In this document: positions 8,844-18,196 of the stretch, one piece after another
Numbering within the stretch: position 1 is the first letter of the stretch
Layout of the letters: the number at the start of each line of letters is the position of its first letter
DNA from: Parafrankia elaeagni
GTDB taxonomy: Bacteria > Actinomycetota > Actinomycetes > Frankiales > Frankiaceae
Direction of reading: 5' to 3'
Length of the DNA: 64,000 nucleotides
Assembly (NCBI RefSeq): GCF_000374165.1
Contig: NZ_KB893794.1
Coordinates: forward strand, 121,051 to 185,050
The notes under the pieces: generated by a model
The model's input: only the letters and a program-made list of their open reading frames with translations
Database searches by the model: none
What the model was told of the DNA's origin: nothing
Translations under genes and position numbers: made by a program

Positions 8844-9785
8844 ATGGTGGGTTTCTCGTGGTTCGCCCCGGACGGGGATCCCGGCACGCACGCCGCTGCC
8901 GGCGCGGACACGGCTGCCGGCCCGATGGCGGGCGGTCCCGTCCCGGCCGACGGTCCCACCCCGACCGGTGGTACTGCCCCGACCGGAGGTCCCGGGCAGC
9001 TGGCCGCGGTCGTGTTCGACTGGGGAGGCACGCTCACCCCCTTCCACGACGTGGACCTGCTCGACCTGTGGCGACTGGCGGCGCTGGAGATCTCGCCGTC
9101 GCAGGCAGACGAGATCACCGCCATCCTGGCCGGGCTGGAGGCGTCGTGGTGGCACTCCCGCGACGCCGCCGGCGGGCATGCCGGCAACGGGTCGGAGGGC
9201 GGAATGACCGGCTCGATCGCCGAACTGCTGGCGGCGGCCTCCGCCCGGCTGGGCGTGGACGTGGCCGCGGCAGTCGTGCAGGCCGCGTCCCGGCGTGACC
9301 TCACGGCCTGGACCCCGCACACGATGTGCGACCCCGAGGCACTGCTGCTGGTCCACCTCGTCAGGGCCCGGGGCCTGCTCATCGGCCTGCTGACGAACAC
9401 CCGGTGGCCGCGGCTGTGGCACGAGCGCATGCTGCAGCGCGACGGCCTGCTGGATCTCTTCCACGCCAGGGTCTACACCAGCGATCTTCCGTTCGACAAG
9501 CCCCACCCGATCGCGTTCCAGGCGGTCCTCGAGGCGCTGGGGATCAGTGATCCGTCCCGGGTGCTGTTCGTCGGTGACCGGGTGCGGACCGACATCCGCG
9601 GGGCCCGGGCGGCCGGAATGCGGACCGTTCTCGTCCGTGACGGTGGCTCCGGTGCGGTGCATCCGGGGATGGCCGGCCATGCCGGACAGCTACCCGCGGA
9701 CGCGGTGATCGGCCGGCTCGGACAACTGCTCGAGGTCTTGGACGCGTTCGGCGCCGCCCGCCCGGGCACCCCTCCGCCCCGCTGA
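8844..9785 (+). CDS. HAD-superfamily hydrolase
   Basis: A phosphatase-like HAD subfamily I enzyme of unknown substrate. After a Pro/Gly/Ala-rich N-terminal extension (about residues 8-55), motif I is VVFDWGGTLTPF: the nucleophile Asp is kept and the usual second Asp is Gly, as in many DWGGT-type members. Motif II is GLLTNTRWP, motif III the Lys in DLPFDKPHP, and motif IV LFVGDRVRTDIRGARAAGM. A helical cap lies between motifs I and II. At 313 aa it is longer than usual because of the extension. ATG 8844 lies 20 bp after the Rrf2 stop, so co-transcription is possible. No functional link to the importer is visible. Confidence 0.85.
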   Translation: MVGFSWFAPDGDPGTHAAAGADTAAGPMAGGPVPADGPTPTGGTAPTGGPGQLAAVVFDWGGTLTPFHDVDLLDLWRLAALEISPSQADEITAILAGLEASWWHSRDAAGGHAGNGSEGGMTGSIAELLAAASARLGVDVAAAVVQAASRRDLTAWTPHTMCDPEALLLVHLVRARGLLIGLLTNTRWPRLWHERMLQRDGLLDLFHARVYTSDLPFDKPHPIAFQAVLEALGISDPSRVLFVGDRVRTDIRGARAAGMRTVLVRDGGSGAVHPGMAGHAGQLPADAVIGRLGQLLEVLDAFGAARPGTPPPR

Positions 9786-9823
9786 TCGCGACCGCGCTCG
9801 GGCAGGTGCCCGAGCATGGCAGG

Positions 9824-10987
9824 TCAGCGGCCGGGGAAGGCCGGGGCCGCCGCCTCCGGGGTCAGGCCCGCGGCCAGTCGTGCCCGCTGGCCGCGCAGCG
9901 CCATGGCGACGAGGGCGTCCATGGCCAGCTCGCGGTCGGCGCCGGTCAGCGCGCCGACGGCGGCCCAGGCCGAGGCGGCGGACTGGTCCTCGACGCGGGA
10001 GAGCAGGTCGACCGACCCCTCGACCCCGGCCGGCTCGACCGGCAGGCGGTACGCGGGCAGCGCTGCCGGCGGCGTCGTGCCATGGGCCCGCAACGTCGCG
10101 ACGAGCGCGTCCCGCAGCACGCGATGATCATCATGGGCGGCTCGGGCAAGGGCGCGGGCGGGCTGGGCCGGTGCGCCCAGCGGCGCGAGTGCACCGCCCG
10201 CCGCCGCCGTCGCGTAGACGGCCGCATGCGCTGCCGACAGCATCGTCGCCAGCGCCGCGACCGCGGTGGCTCCGCCGGCCTGCCCATCGCCTGCCGTGGC
10301 GGACCCGCCGGTGGCGGACCCGCCGGTGGCGGACCCGCCGGTGGGCGCCCCGCCAGCCGCTGCGACCAGCTCGGCGTGCCCGGACTCGGCGGCGCACAGG
10401 CTGGCCAGCAGCGACGCGAGCGCGGAGCCGGCGGCCAGAGTGCCGGTCCGGTGTGCCGCGGCGGTTGTGCGCTCGAGTCCGGAGAGGGCGCTGAGGGCGG
10501 CTGCCCGCGCCGCAACGGTGTCGCCGGCCGGCCCGGTGCCTGCGGCCACGGAGGCCGGGTCAGTGGTGGTGCTCGGGCTGATGCTGCCCGAACCCGCCGA
10601 GCTGCCCGAACCCGCCGAGCTGCTCGGACGTCCGCTGCCGGCGACCGCGCCCGCGCCCACCCCGGGCAGGCCGAGCGCGACCAGTGCGCGGGCGTGGTCG
10701 GCGTGGTGCGCGCGGATCGCCCGCAGGGTCCCGGAGAGGGCGGGATGCTCGCCGATCGCGGTGTCGTAGGCCGCGAGCAGGGCGGTCTCCCGGGCGTGGG
10801 CGTCGGCCGCCGCGGCCACATCGGCCGGGCTGGCGGTGGGCCCGGGGACAGCGGGTACCGACCCGGTGCAGCCGGCAGCGGCGGCGAGGACGGCCGCACC
10901 GGCGCTGACCACCGGGACGGCAGCCAGGAAGGCCCGGCGCGACGGCCCGGTGCCGCTTGCTGTGGACACCGCTGGAGCTTCGCACAT
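9824..10987 (-). CDS. Tat-exported lipoprotein with ferritin-like (DUF4439-type) domain
   Basis: A predicted exported lipoprotein of 387 aa. A twin-arginine signal (SRRAFLAAVPVV) leads to a lipobox-like AAAAGC, so Cys40 would be lipid-anchored outside the cell. The rest is strongly helical and Ala-rich, with two similar four-helix halves containing spaced His/Glu (for example HPALSGTLRAIRAHHADH and ESGHAELVAAA), consistent with the ferritin-like fold. Low-complexity insertions occur, including a GGSAT triple repeat. Start choice is uncertain: ATG 10987 is used here; an upstream in-frame ATG at 11029 or a GTG at 10969 are possible. It is transcribed away from rimP. Metal binding is inference; no enzymatic role is known to me. 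Confidence 0.72.
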   Translation of the reverse strand: MCEAPAVSTASGTGPSRRAFLAAVPVVSAGAAVLAAAAGCTGSVPAVPGPTASPADVAAAADAHARETALLAAYDTAIGEHPALSGTLRAIRAHHADHARALVALGLPGVGAGAVAGSGRPSSSAGSGSSAGSGSISPSTTTDPASVAAGTGPAGDTVAARAAALSALSGLERTTAAAHRTGTLAAGSALASLLASLCAAESGHAELVAAAGGAPTGGSATGGSATGGSATAGDGQAGGATAVAALATMLSAAHAAVYATAAAGGALAPLGAPAQPARALARAAHDDHRVLRDALVATLRAHGTTPPAALPAYRLPVEPAGVEGSVDLLSRVEDQSAASAWAAVGALTGADRELAMDALVAMALRGQRARLAAGLTPEAAAPAFPGR

Positions 10988-11073
10988 CAGCCCGCGGCCC
11001 CCGGCCGGAGTGGCCCGCCCTGCTGTCACCGCCGCGCGGACAGCCCGCGATTGGAGACCCGTGCCGGCGGACG

Positions 11074-11085
11074 TAGGCTAAGGAT
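11074..11085 (+). promoter_or_regulatory. possible promoter -10 elements upstream of rimP-nusA operon
   Basis: Overlapping boxes TAGGCT (11074-11079) and TAAGGA (11079-11084) lie in the divergent region, about 160 bp before the rimP start. The leader to rimP would be long. No -35 is obvious. Confidence 0.3.
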
Positions 11086-11245
11086 CTCGGCGGTGTGACG
11101 CTGGACGCTTGACGTGGGGGGCGCTGCCTGTCCGGGATGACGGCCCTGTCGCCCTGCGCTGTTCCCACGGCCGGTCACCGACGAGGCCGGGCGGCATGCG
11201 GCCACGGTCAGGGGCGCCGAGTCGGCGCGGGAAGGAACAGGCGAG

Positions 11246-12205
11246 GTGGCTAGGACGGGAGACTCCGGCCGGGCGGGGGTCCGTCGGCCGACGGCGCCGT
11301 CCCAGGGCACCGGAAGGACACAGGCCTCCGCGGGAGGCAGCCGGGCGACAGCGGCGGCGGCGAACGAGGCCGCGCGGGTGGAGCTGCGGCGCAGGCTGGA
11401 GCCGGCGTTGGCCGCGCAGGGTTTCGATCTCGAGGACGTCGCCGTCTCACGGGCGGGTTCGCGCAGCGTGGTCCGGATCGCCGTCGACCGCGAGGGCGGG
11501 ATCGATCTCGACGCCGTCGCCGCGGCCAGCCGGCTGGTCTCCGCTGCCCTGGACGACGAGGCCGAGGGCGGCGCCGGCGGCCCACTCGCCGGGCCGTACG
11601 TGCTGGAGGTGACCTCGCCCGGTGTCGACCGGCCCCTGCTGGCCCCGCGGCACTGGCGCCGGGCCGTCGGGCGGGTGGTGCTTGTTCGACGCTCTGACGG
11701 CGGCGACGTCGAGGGCAGGGTGCTTTCGGCCGACGACGAGGGTGCTGATCTGTCGGTTCCCACCGGGCCGGCCCGTCGCGGCCGGCCTGCCCGCACCCGG
11801 GTGGAGCGGGTCGTCTACGGCACGGTGACCAGGGCGACCGTCCAGGTCGAGTTCGGGTCGGCTGCGGATGCCGACCAGCACGACAGGGAGGCGGGCGGAG
11901 ACCCGGCAGTCGGCCCCGAGGACGTCACCGACACGGATCTCGACGACTCCGACGACTCCGACGACTCCGACGACTCCGACGACTCCGACGACGCGGACGA
12001 CTTTGACGACGCGGACGACTTCGACGACGTCCACGACTCGGACGACGCCGGCGGGTCGGCGACCGCCGGGAGCGGTGCGGAGGGCGCGGTCGCGGCGGAG
12101 GCCGGGCACACCGCGTCACCCCCCGATGAGCTGGTGCAGGATCATGGTGCCGTGGGCGCGGTTGCGGGCCCGAGCGGCCGGGACGGCAAGGAGATGAACC
12201 GGTGA
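11246..12205 (+). CDS. rimP: ribosome maturation factor RimP with acidic C-terminal tail
   Basis: Assists late 30S subunit assembly. The RimP core spans about residues 40-220: [21 protein letters not shown], the strand-rich [22 protein letters not shown], and [14 protein letters not shown] are characteristic. At 319 aa it is well over the usual 150-190, because of a basic/Ala-rich N-terminal stretch and a very acidic tail. The tail carries about five DDS repeats encoded by a 9-bp tandem repeat (11942-11986), then DDADDFDD-like variants. GTG 11246 follows AGGAACAGGCGAG. The last four bases overlap the nusA start (GTGA). It leads the transcription/translation superoperon that runs to dapB. Confidence 0.92.
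   Translation: MARTGDSGRAGVRRPTAPSQGTGRTQASAGGSRATAAAANEAARVELRRRLEPALAAQGFDLEDVAVSRAGSRSVVRIAVDREGGIDLDAVAAASRLVSAALDDEAEGGAGGPLAGPYVLEVTSPGVDRPLLAPRHWRRAVGRVVLVRRSDGGDVEGRVLSADDEGADLSVPTGPARRGRPARTRVERVVYGTVTRATVQVEFGSAADADQHDREAGGDPAVGPEDVTDTDLDDSDDSDDSDDSDDSDDADDFDDADDFDDVHDSDDAGGSATAGSGAEGAVAAEAGHTASPPDELVQDHGAVGAVAGPSGRDGKEMNR
11942..12049 (+). repeat. 9-bp tandem repeat encoding the acidic RimP tail
   Basis: GACGACTCC is repeated five times without interruption at 11942-11986, followed by degenerate copies (GACGACGCG, GACTTTGAC and similar) to about 12049. The array keeps the reading frame and encodes DDS-type tripeptides. Confidence 0.85.
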
Positions 12206-13290
12206 AGCTCGACGTCGCTGCGCTGCGGGGAATCGAGCGCGAGAAGGAGATCGCCTTCGACACTCTTGTCGAGGCGATCGAGACCGCGTTGCTGACCGCC
12301 TACAAACACACCAGTGGCTCCGCCGAGGACGCCCGGGTGGTGATCGACCGCACCAGCGGTGAGGTCGCGGTCTTCGCACGGGAGAACGGGCCGGACGGTA
12401 CCCCCAGGGAGTGGGACGACACGCCCGCCGACTTCGGCCGGATCGCCACCATGACCGCCAAGCAGGTCATCATGCAGCGCCTGCGTGAGGCGCAGCAGGA
12501 GGTGACCTACGGCCAGTACGCCGACCGCGAGCACGAGGTGGTCTCCGGCGTGGTCCAGCACCACGAGCAGCGGGCCGGTTCCCGGGTGGTCCTGGTCGAT
12601 CTCGGCACGGTGGAAGGTGTCCTGCCGCCGGCCGAGCAGGTTCCCGGCGAGCGGCTCGAGCACGGTGATCGGATCAAGTGCTACGTCGTGCACGTCTCCC
12701 GTGGTGCGCACGGGCCGACCGTGACGCTCTCCCGCACCCATCCGGAGCTGGTCAAGGGACTGTTTCGGCTCGAGGTGCCCGAGGTTGCCGACGGCACGGT
12801 CGAGCTGGCGGCGATCGCCCGGGAGGCCGGCCACCGCACCAAGATCGCGGTTCGTTCGAAGGCGTCCGGAGTGAATCCGAAGGGTGCCTGCATCGGCCCG
12901 ATGGGCAGCCGGGTCCGGGCGGTCATGGCGGAGCTCCACGGCGAGAAGATCGACATCGTCGACTGGTCGGGCGACCCGGCGACCTTCGTCGGTAGTGCCC
13001 TCTCCCCGGCGCGGGTGTCGCGGGTGGAGGTCACCGACCTGGCGAGTCGGTCGGCAAGGGTCGTCGTGCCCGACTACCAGCTGTCGCTCGCGATCGGCCG
13101 GGAGGGCCAGAACGCCCGGCTCGCCGCGAGGCTCACCGGGTGGCGGATCGACATCCACTCCGACACCGAGGGGGGCGGGGAGCGTGCCGAGCGGCCGACC
13201 GGGGACAACACGCCCCGGCACAACGGATCCGGGGGTGGCCCGCGGAGGTCCTCCGCCATGGGCGGCCACTCTCGGGGCGCAACGGGATAG
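12202..13290 (+). CDS. nusA: transcription termination/antitermination factor NusA
   Basis: Binds RNA polymerase and modulates pausing, termination and antitermination. The N-terminal polymerase-binding domain (about 1-100) has [17 protein letters not shown]. An S1 domain (about 105-180) and two KH domains follow, with [22 protein letters not shown] and the second GxxG-type [19 protein letters not shown]. Length 362 aa fits the actinobacterial form without acidic repeats. It starts at GTG 12202, overlapping the rimP stop by 4 bp. ylxR and infB follow, the nearly universal nusA operon order. Confidence 0.96.
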   Translation: MKLDVAALRGIEREKEIAFDTLVEAIETALLTAYKHTSGSAEDARVVIDRTSGEVAVFARENGPDGTPREWDDTPADFGRIATMTAKQVIMQRLREAQQEVTYGQYADREHEVVSGVVQHHEQRAGSRVVLVDLGTVEGVLPPAEQVPGERLEHGDRIKCYVVHVSRGAHGPTVTLSRTHPELVKGLFRLEVPEVADGTVELAAIAREAGHRTKIAVRSKASGVNPKGACIGPMGSRVRAVMAELHGEKIDIVDWSGDPATFVGSALSPARVSRVEVTDLASRSARVVVPDYQLSLAIGREGQNARLAARLTGWRIDIHSDTEGGGERAERPTGDNTPRHNGSGGGPRRSSAMGGHSRGATG

Positions 13291-13297
13291 ACTTATC

Positions 13298-13678
13298 ATG
13301 GCGCGCCGTGCGGAGCCGGCTCCCCGGGTGGCTCCCGCCCGTGCATCGAAAGCCCGTGCATCGAACCCGGATGCCGAGAAGTCGAATGCCGAGCAGGGGC
13401 CACCGGGGGACTCTGGACCGATTCGTACCTGTGTCGGTTGTCGAAGCCGGGTGGCGCGGTCGAGCCTGTTGCGTATCGTCGTGGTCGGTGGCGAGCTCCT
13501 TCCGGATGTCCGCCGCCGAATGCAGGGCCGGGGCGCCCACGTGCACCCTGACCCGACCTGCGTCGATCTCGCGGAGCGCCGCAAGGCGTTCCCGCGGGCG
13601 CTGCGGGTCTCCGGGCCGCTCGGGCTGAAACAGGTCAGAGCACATCTGGAGCAGCGGACGCGCAACAGCAGCATGTAG
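13298..13678 (+). CDS. ylxR: YlxR (DUF448) family nucleic-acid-binding protein
   Basis: A small basic protein encoded between nusA and infB in most bacteria. After a low-complexity N-terminus (Ala/Arg/Pro, about 45 residues) the YlxR core opens with RTCVGCRSRVARSSLLRIVV and continues to GRGAHVHPDPTCVDLAERRKAFPRALR. That region forms the conserved surface binding RNA or DNA. At 126 aa it is longer than the usual 80-100 because of the N-terminal extension. ATG 13298 lies 8 bp after nusA; the open frame extending upstream is a shadow of nusA. Confidence 0.88.
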   Translation: MARRAEPAPRVAPARASKARASNPDAEKSNAEQGPPGDSGPIRTCVGCRSRVARSSLLRIVVVGGELLPDVRRRMQGRGAHVHPDPTCVDLAERRKAFPRALRVSGPLGLKQVRAHLEQRTRNSSM

Positions 13679-13906
13679 AACAGAGTGCGGGCGCCGTGAA
13701 GTGGCGGTGTCCAGGTGAGACAGCGGTGCGGTATCCGTTCCGGTGGGGATCGGTTCGGGTGGTTCGCGCCGGTAGGCGACGCCAGATCGACGTCGACATG
13801 GAAGCAGGTCGAGACAGCGATGACCGCGCAGTGAGAACGCAACCATGATCACCAGCAGGTAACGAGGTCACGCGGGCATGGACCGCGGGCCGAACGAAGG
13901 AGCACC

Positions 13907-16900
13907 GTGGCAGGAAAGGCCCGCGTACATGAGCTCGCGAAAGAGCTCGGCGTCGACAGCAAGACCGTGCTCGCCAAGCTGAAGGATCTTGGTGAGTTCG
14001 TGAAGTCCGCCTCGTCCACTGTCGAGGCACCTGTGGTCCGCAAGCTCAAGGAGGCCTTCCCCGCGGAAGGCTCCGGCGGCGCGGGCCGTTCCGGCGGCCG
14101 TCCCGGTAACGGGGCCCGGCCCACCCCGCCGCCTCGCCCAGGCCCTGTGCCTGGTCGTCCCGGCCCCATGCCCGGTCGTCCCGGCCCTGCCGGTGCCCGG
14201 CCCGTGCCCGGCCGTCCCGGCCCCGCGCCCGCTGCGGCGCGTCCCGGCCCGTCGGCCCCCCCGCAGCCCCCCGTGGCTCCGCCGTCTCCGATCGCCCCGC
14301 CGCCCGCGGCCCAGCCGCAGGCGCCCCGTCCGATCGCTGCCTCGGCGGCACCGACCGCGCCCGCACCCCCGGCGCCGGCAACCCCGCCGGCTCCGGCTCC
14401 GGGCGTTCCAGGTGCTCCGGGCGCTCCGGGTGGCTCCGGGCCGCGTCCCGGCCCGGCGAGCCCGACCGCGGGTGGCCCGCGTCCCGGCCCGGCCCAGCAG
14501 GGCCGGCCGCGTCCCGGCGGCCCCGGCCAGGGTGGTCCCGGCAGCGGCCCGCGTCCCGGCCCCAGGCCGGGTCCCCGCCCGGCCGGTGCCGGCAACAACC
14601 CGTACACCTCCCCGTCGGCCGGTCCGCGTGCCGGCTCCGGCCAGGGCGGCTCACCGTCGGCTCCGCCGCGGCCCGGCGCCCCGCGTCCGGGTGGCCCGCG
14701 TCCCGGCGGCCCGCGTCCCGGTGGCCCGGGCGGTCCGCGTCCGTCGCCGGGCTCGATGCCGCCGCGTCCCGGCGGTTCCGGTGGTCAGCGTCCGTCGCCG
14801 GGCTCGATGCCGCCGCGTCCCGGTGGCTCCGGTGGCCCGCGTCCCAACGCGGGAATGTTCCAGCCCCGGCCTGCCGGCGGCGCTCCCGGGCGTCCGGGTG
14901 GCGCGCCGGGCCGTCCCGGTGGCGGCGGTGGCGGCGGTCCGCGCCCAGGCGGTGGCGGCGGATTCGCCGGCCGCGGTGGCGCTCCCGGTCGTCCCGGCGG
15001 CGGTGGCGGTGGCGCTCCCGGTCGTCCCGGTGGTGGCGGTCCCGGTGGTGGCGGTCGTCCGGCTGCTGGTGGCCGCGGTCGCGGTGGTACCACGGCGGGT
15101 GCCTTCGGCCCCGGTGGCCGTGGGCGTCCCGGTCGGCAGCGCAAGTCCAAGCGCGCGAAGCGGCAGGAATGGGAGAGCGGGCTCGAGGCGCCGCGCATGG
15201 GGGCGATGGTCCCGCGCGGCAACGGGCAGGCGATCCGACTGCCCCGCGGTGCGTCGCTCGCGGACTTCGCCGACAAGATCGACGCCAACCCCGGCGCTCT
15301 CGTCCAGGTGGTGTTCACCCAGCTGGGTGAGATGGTCACGGCCACCCAGTCCTGCACCGACGAGACGTTGCAGCTGCTTGGTGTGACGCTCGGCTACGAG
15401 GTCCAGATCGTCAGCCCGGAGGACGAGGACAAGGAGCTCCTGGAGAGCTTCGACCTCTCGTTCGGCGGTGAGTACGGCGACGACGTCGAGCTGGGTACCC
15501 GTCCGCCGGTCGTGACGGTCATGGGTCACGTCGACCACGGAAAGACGAAGCTGCTCGACGCGGTCCGCTCCACGGACGTCGTCGGTGGCGAGGCCGGCGG
15601 GATCACCCAGCACATCGGCGCCTACCAGGTGCGGGCGGTGGTCGACGGCGACGAGCGGCCGATCACCTTCATCGACACCCCGGGCCACGAGACCTTCACG
15701 GCCATGCGTGCCCGTGGTGCCCAGGTGACCGACATCGTGGTCCTCGTCGTGGCGGCGGACGACGGTGTGAAGCCGCAGACCGTCGAGGCGCTCAACCACG
15801 CGCAGGCGGCCGGTGTGCCGGTCGTCGTGGCGGTGAACAAGGTCGACAAGGAGGGCGCGGACCCGGCGAAGGTCCGCGGCCAGCTCACCGAGTACGGCCT
15901 GGTCGCCGAGGAGTACGGCGGCGACACGATGTTCGTCGACGTCTCCGCGCGCAACCGGACCGGTATCGACGCTCTGCTGGAGGCGGTCATCCTGACCGCC
16001 GACGCCTCCCTCGACCTGCAGGCGCCGACCGGCACCGAGGCTCAGGGTGTGGCGATCGAAGGCCGCCTCGACCGTGGCCGCGGCCCGGTGGCGACGGTGC
16101 TGGTCCAGCGCGGGACCCTGCGCGTCGGTGACTCGGTCGTGGCCGGCGAGGCGTTCGGTCGAGTGCGCGCGATGCTCGACGAGAACGGCGCGCAGGTCAC
16201 CGAGGCGGGCCCGGCGCGGCCCGTGCAGGTGCTCGGTTTCACCAGCGTTCCCGACGCCGGCGACAACTTCCTCGTCGTACCCGAGGACCGGGTCGCCCGG
16301 CAGATCGCCGAGCGCAGGCAGGCCCGTGAGCGCAACGCCGAGCTGGCGCTGAGCCGTGGCCGCCCGACGCTGGAGAGCATCCTCGAGCGGATGAAGGAGG
16401 GCGAGAAGACCCAGCTCAACCTCATCCTCAAGGGCGACGTGTCGGGTTCGGTCGAAGCCCTCGAGGACGCCCTGCTCAAGATCGACGTCGGCGACGAGGT
16501 CGGCCTGCGGATCATCGACCGTGGTGTCGGCGCGATCACCGAGACCAACGTCATGCTGGCGTCGGCCTCGGACGCGGTCATCATCGGCTTCAACGTCCGC
16601 CCGCAGGGCAAGGCGACGGAGCTGGCCGACCGCGAGGGCGTGGAGGTCCGCTACTACTCGGTGATCTACCAGGCCATCGAGGACATCGAGAACGCCCTCA
16701 AGGGCATGCTCAAGCCGGTGTACGAAGAGGCCCAGCTCGGCACCGCGGAGGTCCGCGAGGTCTTCCGGGTGCCCCGGGTCGGCAACGTCGCCGGTTCGCT
16801 CGTCCGCTCCGGCATCATCCGCCGCAACACCAAGGCCCGGCTCATCCGGGACGGTGTGGTGGTCGCGGACAATCTCACCGTCGACTCGCTCAAGCGGTTC

Positions 16901-17023
16901 AAGGACGACGCGACGGAGGTCCGCGAGGGCTACGAGTGCGGTATCGGTCTCGGGTCGTTCAACGACATCAAGGTCGATGACGTGATCGAGACCTTCGAGC
17001 AGCGGGAGGTTGCCCGCACCTGA
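13907..17023 (+). CDS. infB: translation initiation factor IF-2
   Basis: GTPase that brings fMet-tRNA to the 30S subunit. The protein (1038 aa) has an IF2_N helical domain at 1-50 ([21 protein letters not shown]). A very long Pro/Gly/Arg-rich region spans about 50-415, with many GRPG/GPRPG motifs, then a basic [11 protein letters not shown] segment. The G domain starts near residue 535, with G1 GHVDHGKT (about 541-548), G2 [11 protein letters not shown]3 DTPGHETF and G4 NKVDKE. The beta-barrel and C-terminal fMet-tRNA domains complete it. GTG 13907 follows AAGGAGCACC. The low-complexity region also opens long frames on both strands; these are shadows. Confidence 0.97.
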   Translation: MAGKARVHELAKELGVDSKTVLAKLKDLGEFVKSASSTVEAPVVRKLKEAFPAEGSGGAGRSGGRPGNGARPTPPPRPGPVPGRPGPMPGRPGPAGARPVPGRPGPAPAAARPGPSAPPQPPVAPPSPIAPPPAAQPQAPRPIAASAAPTAPAPPAPATPPAPAPGVPGAPGAPGGSGPRPGPASPTAGGPRPGPAQQGRPRPGGPGQGGPGSGPRPGPRPGPRPAGAGNNPYTSPSAGPRAGSGQGGSPSAPPRPGAPRPGGPRPGGPRPGGPGGPRPSPGSMPPRPGGSGGQRPSPGSMPPRPGGSGGPRPNAGMFQPRPAGGAPGRPGGAPGRPGGGGGGGPRPGGGGGFAGRGGAPGRPGGGGGGAPGRPGGGGPGGGGRPAAGGRGRGGTTAGAFGPGGRGRPGRQRKSKRAKRQEWESGLEAPRMGAMVPRGNGQAIRLPRGASLADFADKIDANPGALVQVVFTQLGEMVTATQSCTDETLQLLGVTLGYEVQIVSPEDEDKELLESFDLSFGGEYGDDVELGTRPPVVTVMGHVDHGKTKLLDAVRSTDVVGGEAGGITQHIGAYQVRAVVDGDERPITFIDTPGHETFTAMRARGAQVTDIVVLVVAADDGVKPQTVEALNHAQAAGVPVVVAVNKVDKEGADPAKVRGQLTEYGLVAEEYGGDTMFVDVSARNRTGIDALLEAVILTADASLDLQAPTGTEAQGVAIEGRLDRGRGPVATVLVQRGTLRVGDSVVAGEAFGRVRAMLDENGAQVTEAGPARPVQVLGFTSVPDAGDNFLVVPEDRVARQIAERRQARERNAELALSRGRPTLESILERMKEGEKTQLNLILKGDVSGSVEALEDALLKIDVGDEVGLRIIDRGVGAITETNVMLASASDAVIIGFNVRPQGKATELADREGVEVRYYSVIYQAIEDIENALKGMLKPVYEEAQLGTAEVREVFRVPRVGNVAGSLVRSGIIRRNTKARLIRDGVVVADNLTVDSLKRFKDDATEVREGYECGIGLGSFNDIKVDDVIETFEQREVART

Positions 17024-17030
17024 TCCGGCG

Positions 17031-17073
17031 GTGTCGGTGCCGGTCGTACCCCTGGTCCGACCGGCACCGGCAC
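17031..17073 (+). terminator. hairpin after infB
   Basis: GTGTCGGTGCCGGTCG (17031-17046) pairs with CGACCGGCACCGGCAC (17058-17073), with one G-U pair and an 11-nt loop. It begins eight bases after the infB stop. DUF503 and rbfA follow closely, so it may only attenuate. Confidence 0.55.
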
Positions 17074-17100
17074 TCGGCTCAGTCAGGATGTGGGAAGATC

Positions 17101-17442
17101 ATGTGGATCGGGACCCTGACGCTGGACATCCTTCTGGGTGACGTCCATTCGCTGAAGGAGAAACGGTCGGTCGTCCGGCCGGTCGTGGCCGAGCTGCGGC
17201 GGCGTTTCGCGGTGAGTACCGCGGAGACCGGCAGTCTGGACCTGCACCGTCGCGTCGAGATCGGAGTGGCTGTCGTGGCCGCGGACCGCGCGCACTGCGT
17301 GGAGGTCATAGGTGCCTGCGAGGACCTGGTGGCGCGACGCCCGGAGCTGGAGGTCCTCTCGGCGCGAGCGCGCTTCCTGTCCGGGGAGGACGTGGACGGC
17401 CATCCCGGGCCCGGAGCGGTTCCGTCGCAGGGCGTGTCCTAG
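17101..17442 (+). CDS. DUF503 family protein (YlxP-like)
   Basis: A 113-aa protein of the DUF503 family, usually encoded between infB and rbfA in Gram-positives. The family signature is the start MWIGTLTLDILLGDVHSLKEKRSVVRPV and the strand pattern around VEIGVAVVAADRAHCVEVI. A ferredoxin-like fold is typical. A role with ribosome assembly neighbours is suggested by synteny only. ATG 17101 follows GGGAAGATC. The C-terminal 15 residues are low-complexity. Confidence 0.85.
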   Translation: MWIGTLTLDILLGDVHSLKEKRSVVRPVVAELRRRFAVSTAETGSLDLHRRVEIGVAVVAADRAHCVEVIGACEDLVARRPELEVLSARARFLSGEDVDGHPGPGAVPSQGVS

Positions 17443-17644
17443 GCCGTCCCGTGCCACGGGGCGGCCCCTGCTGTGGACACGGGCGCGGGCGGCACAGTCG
17501 CGAGCGCGGCACACGTGGCCGGCGGTTCCGGGTGCGGTCCCGGACCGCGAGGGCAGCAGGAATCTGGTGGGTGTCGACCGTGAGCCGGCCGGGCACGTGG
17601 TGTCCGCCCGCCGAGGTCGACCGGGTGAGTGAGGGAGGTGGGCG

Positions 17645-18196
17645 GTGGCTGATCCGGCCCGCGCACGCCGGCTGGCAGTGCGCATCCGTGAGGTGGTCGC
17701 GTCCACGCTGGAACGCGGTGTGAAGGATCCCCGTCTCGGAATGGTGACCGTGACGGACGCTCGGGTCACCCCCGACCTGCTCGACGCGACGATCTTCTAC
17801 ACGGTGTACGGCGATGACGACGCGCGGGAGGCCTCGGCCGCCGCGCTGGAATCGGCGAAGGGGATGCTACGCAGCCAGGTCGGGCGCGCCACCGGGGTCA
17901 AGGTCACCCCGACGCTGACCTTCGTCCACGACCGGCTGCCCGAGGACACCCAGCACCTCGAGACCCTGCTCGACGTCGCCCGGCGGCGGGACGAGGAGAT
18001 CGCCCGGGCACGCCAGGACGCCACGCCCGCCGGGGAGCCGGACCCCTACCGGCGGCCCCGGGAGATCGATGCCGCCGAGGTCGACGAAGCCGACCTCGAG
18101 CTCGACGTCGATCCGGAGCCGGGCCGCGACTGGGCGGACCCCGATGCTGTGGGCGGTGACGAGGCCCGGAGCGGGTGGCGGGAGTCGGCGTCATGA
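17645..18196 (+). CDS. rbfA: ribosome-binding factor A
   Basis: Cold-shock-related 30S maturation factor that binds the 5' region of 16S rRNA. The KH-like core covers about 1-115: ARRLAVRIREVVASTLERGVKDPRLGMVTVTDARVTPDL, then LRSQVGRATGVKVTPTLTFVHD. The 183-aa length exceeds the usual 120-150 through an acidic C-terminal extension rich in Asp/Glu. GTG 17645 has a good GGGAGG ribosome-binding site. The stop overlaps the next start as ATGA (18193-18196). The 202-bp gap upstream contains no supported gene. Confidence 0.94.
   Translation: MADPARARRLAVRIREVVASTLERGVKDPRLGMVTVTDARVTPDLLDATIFYTVYGDDDAREASAAALESAKGMLRSQVGRATGVKVTPTLTFVHDRLPEDTQHLETLLDVARRRDEEIARARQDATPAGEPDPYRRPREIDAAEVDEADLELDVDPEPGRDWADPDAVGGDEARSGWRESAS

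Noticed and set aside
14400-15100. Repetitive DNA as a mobile or regulatory repeat
   Set aside because: It is the in-frame coding sequence of the IF-2 Pro/Gly/Arg linker.
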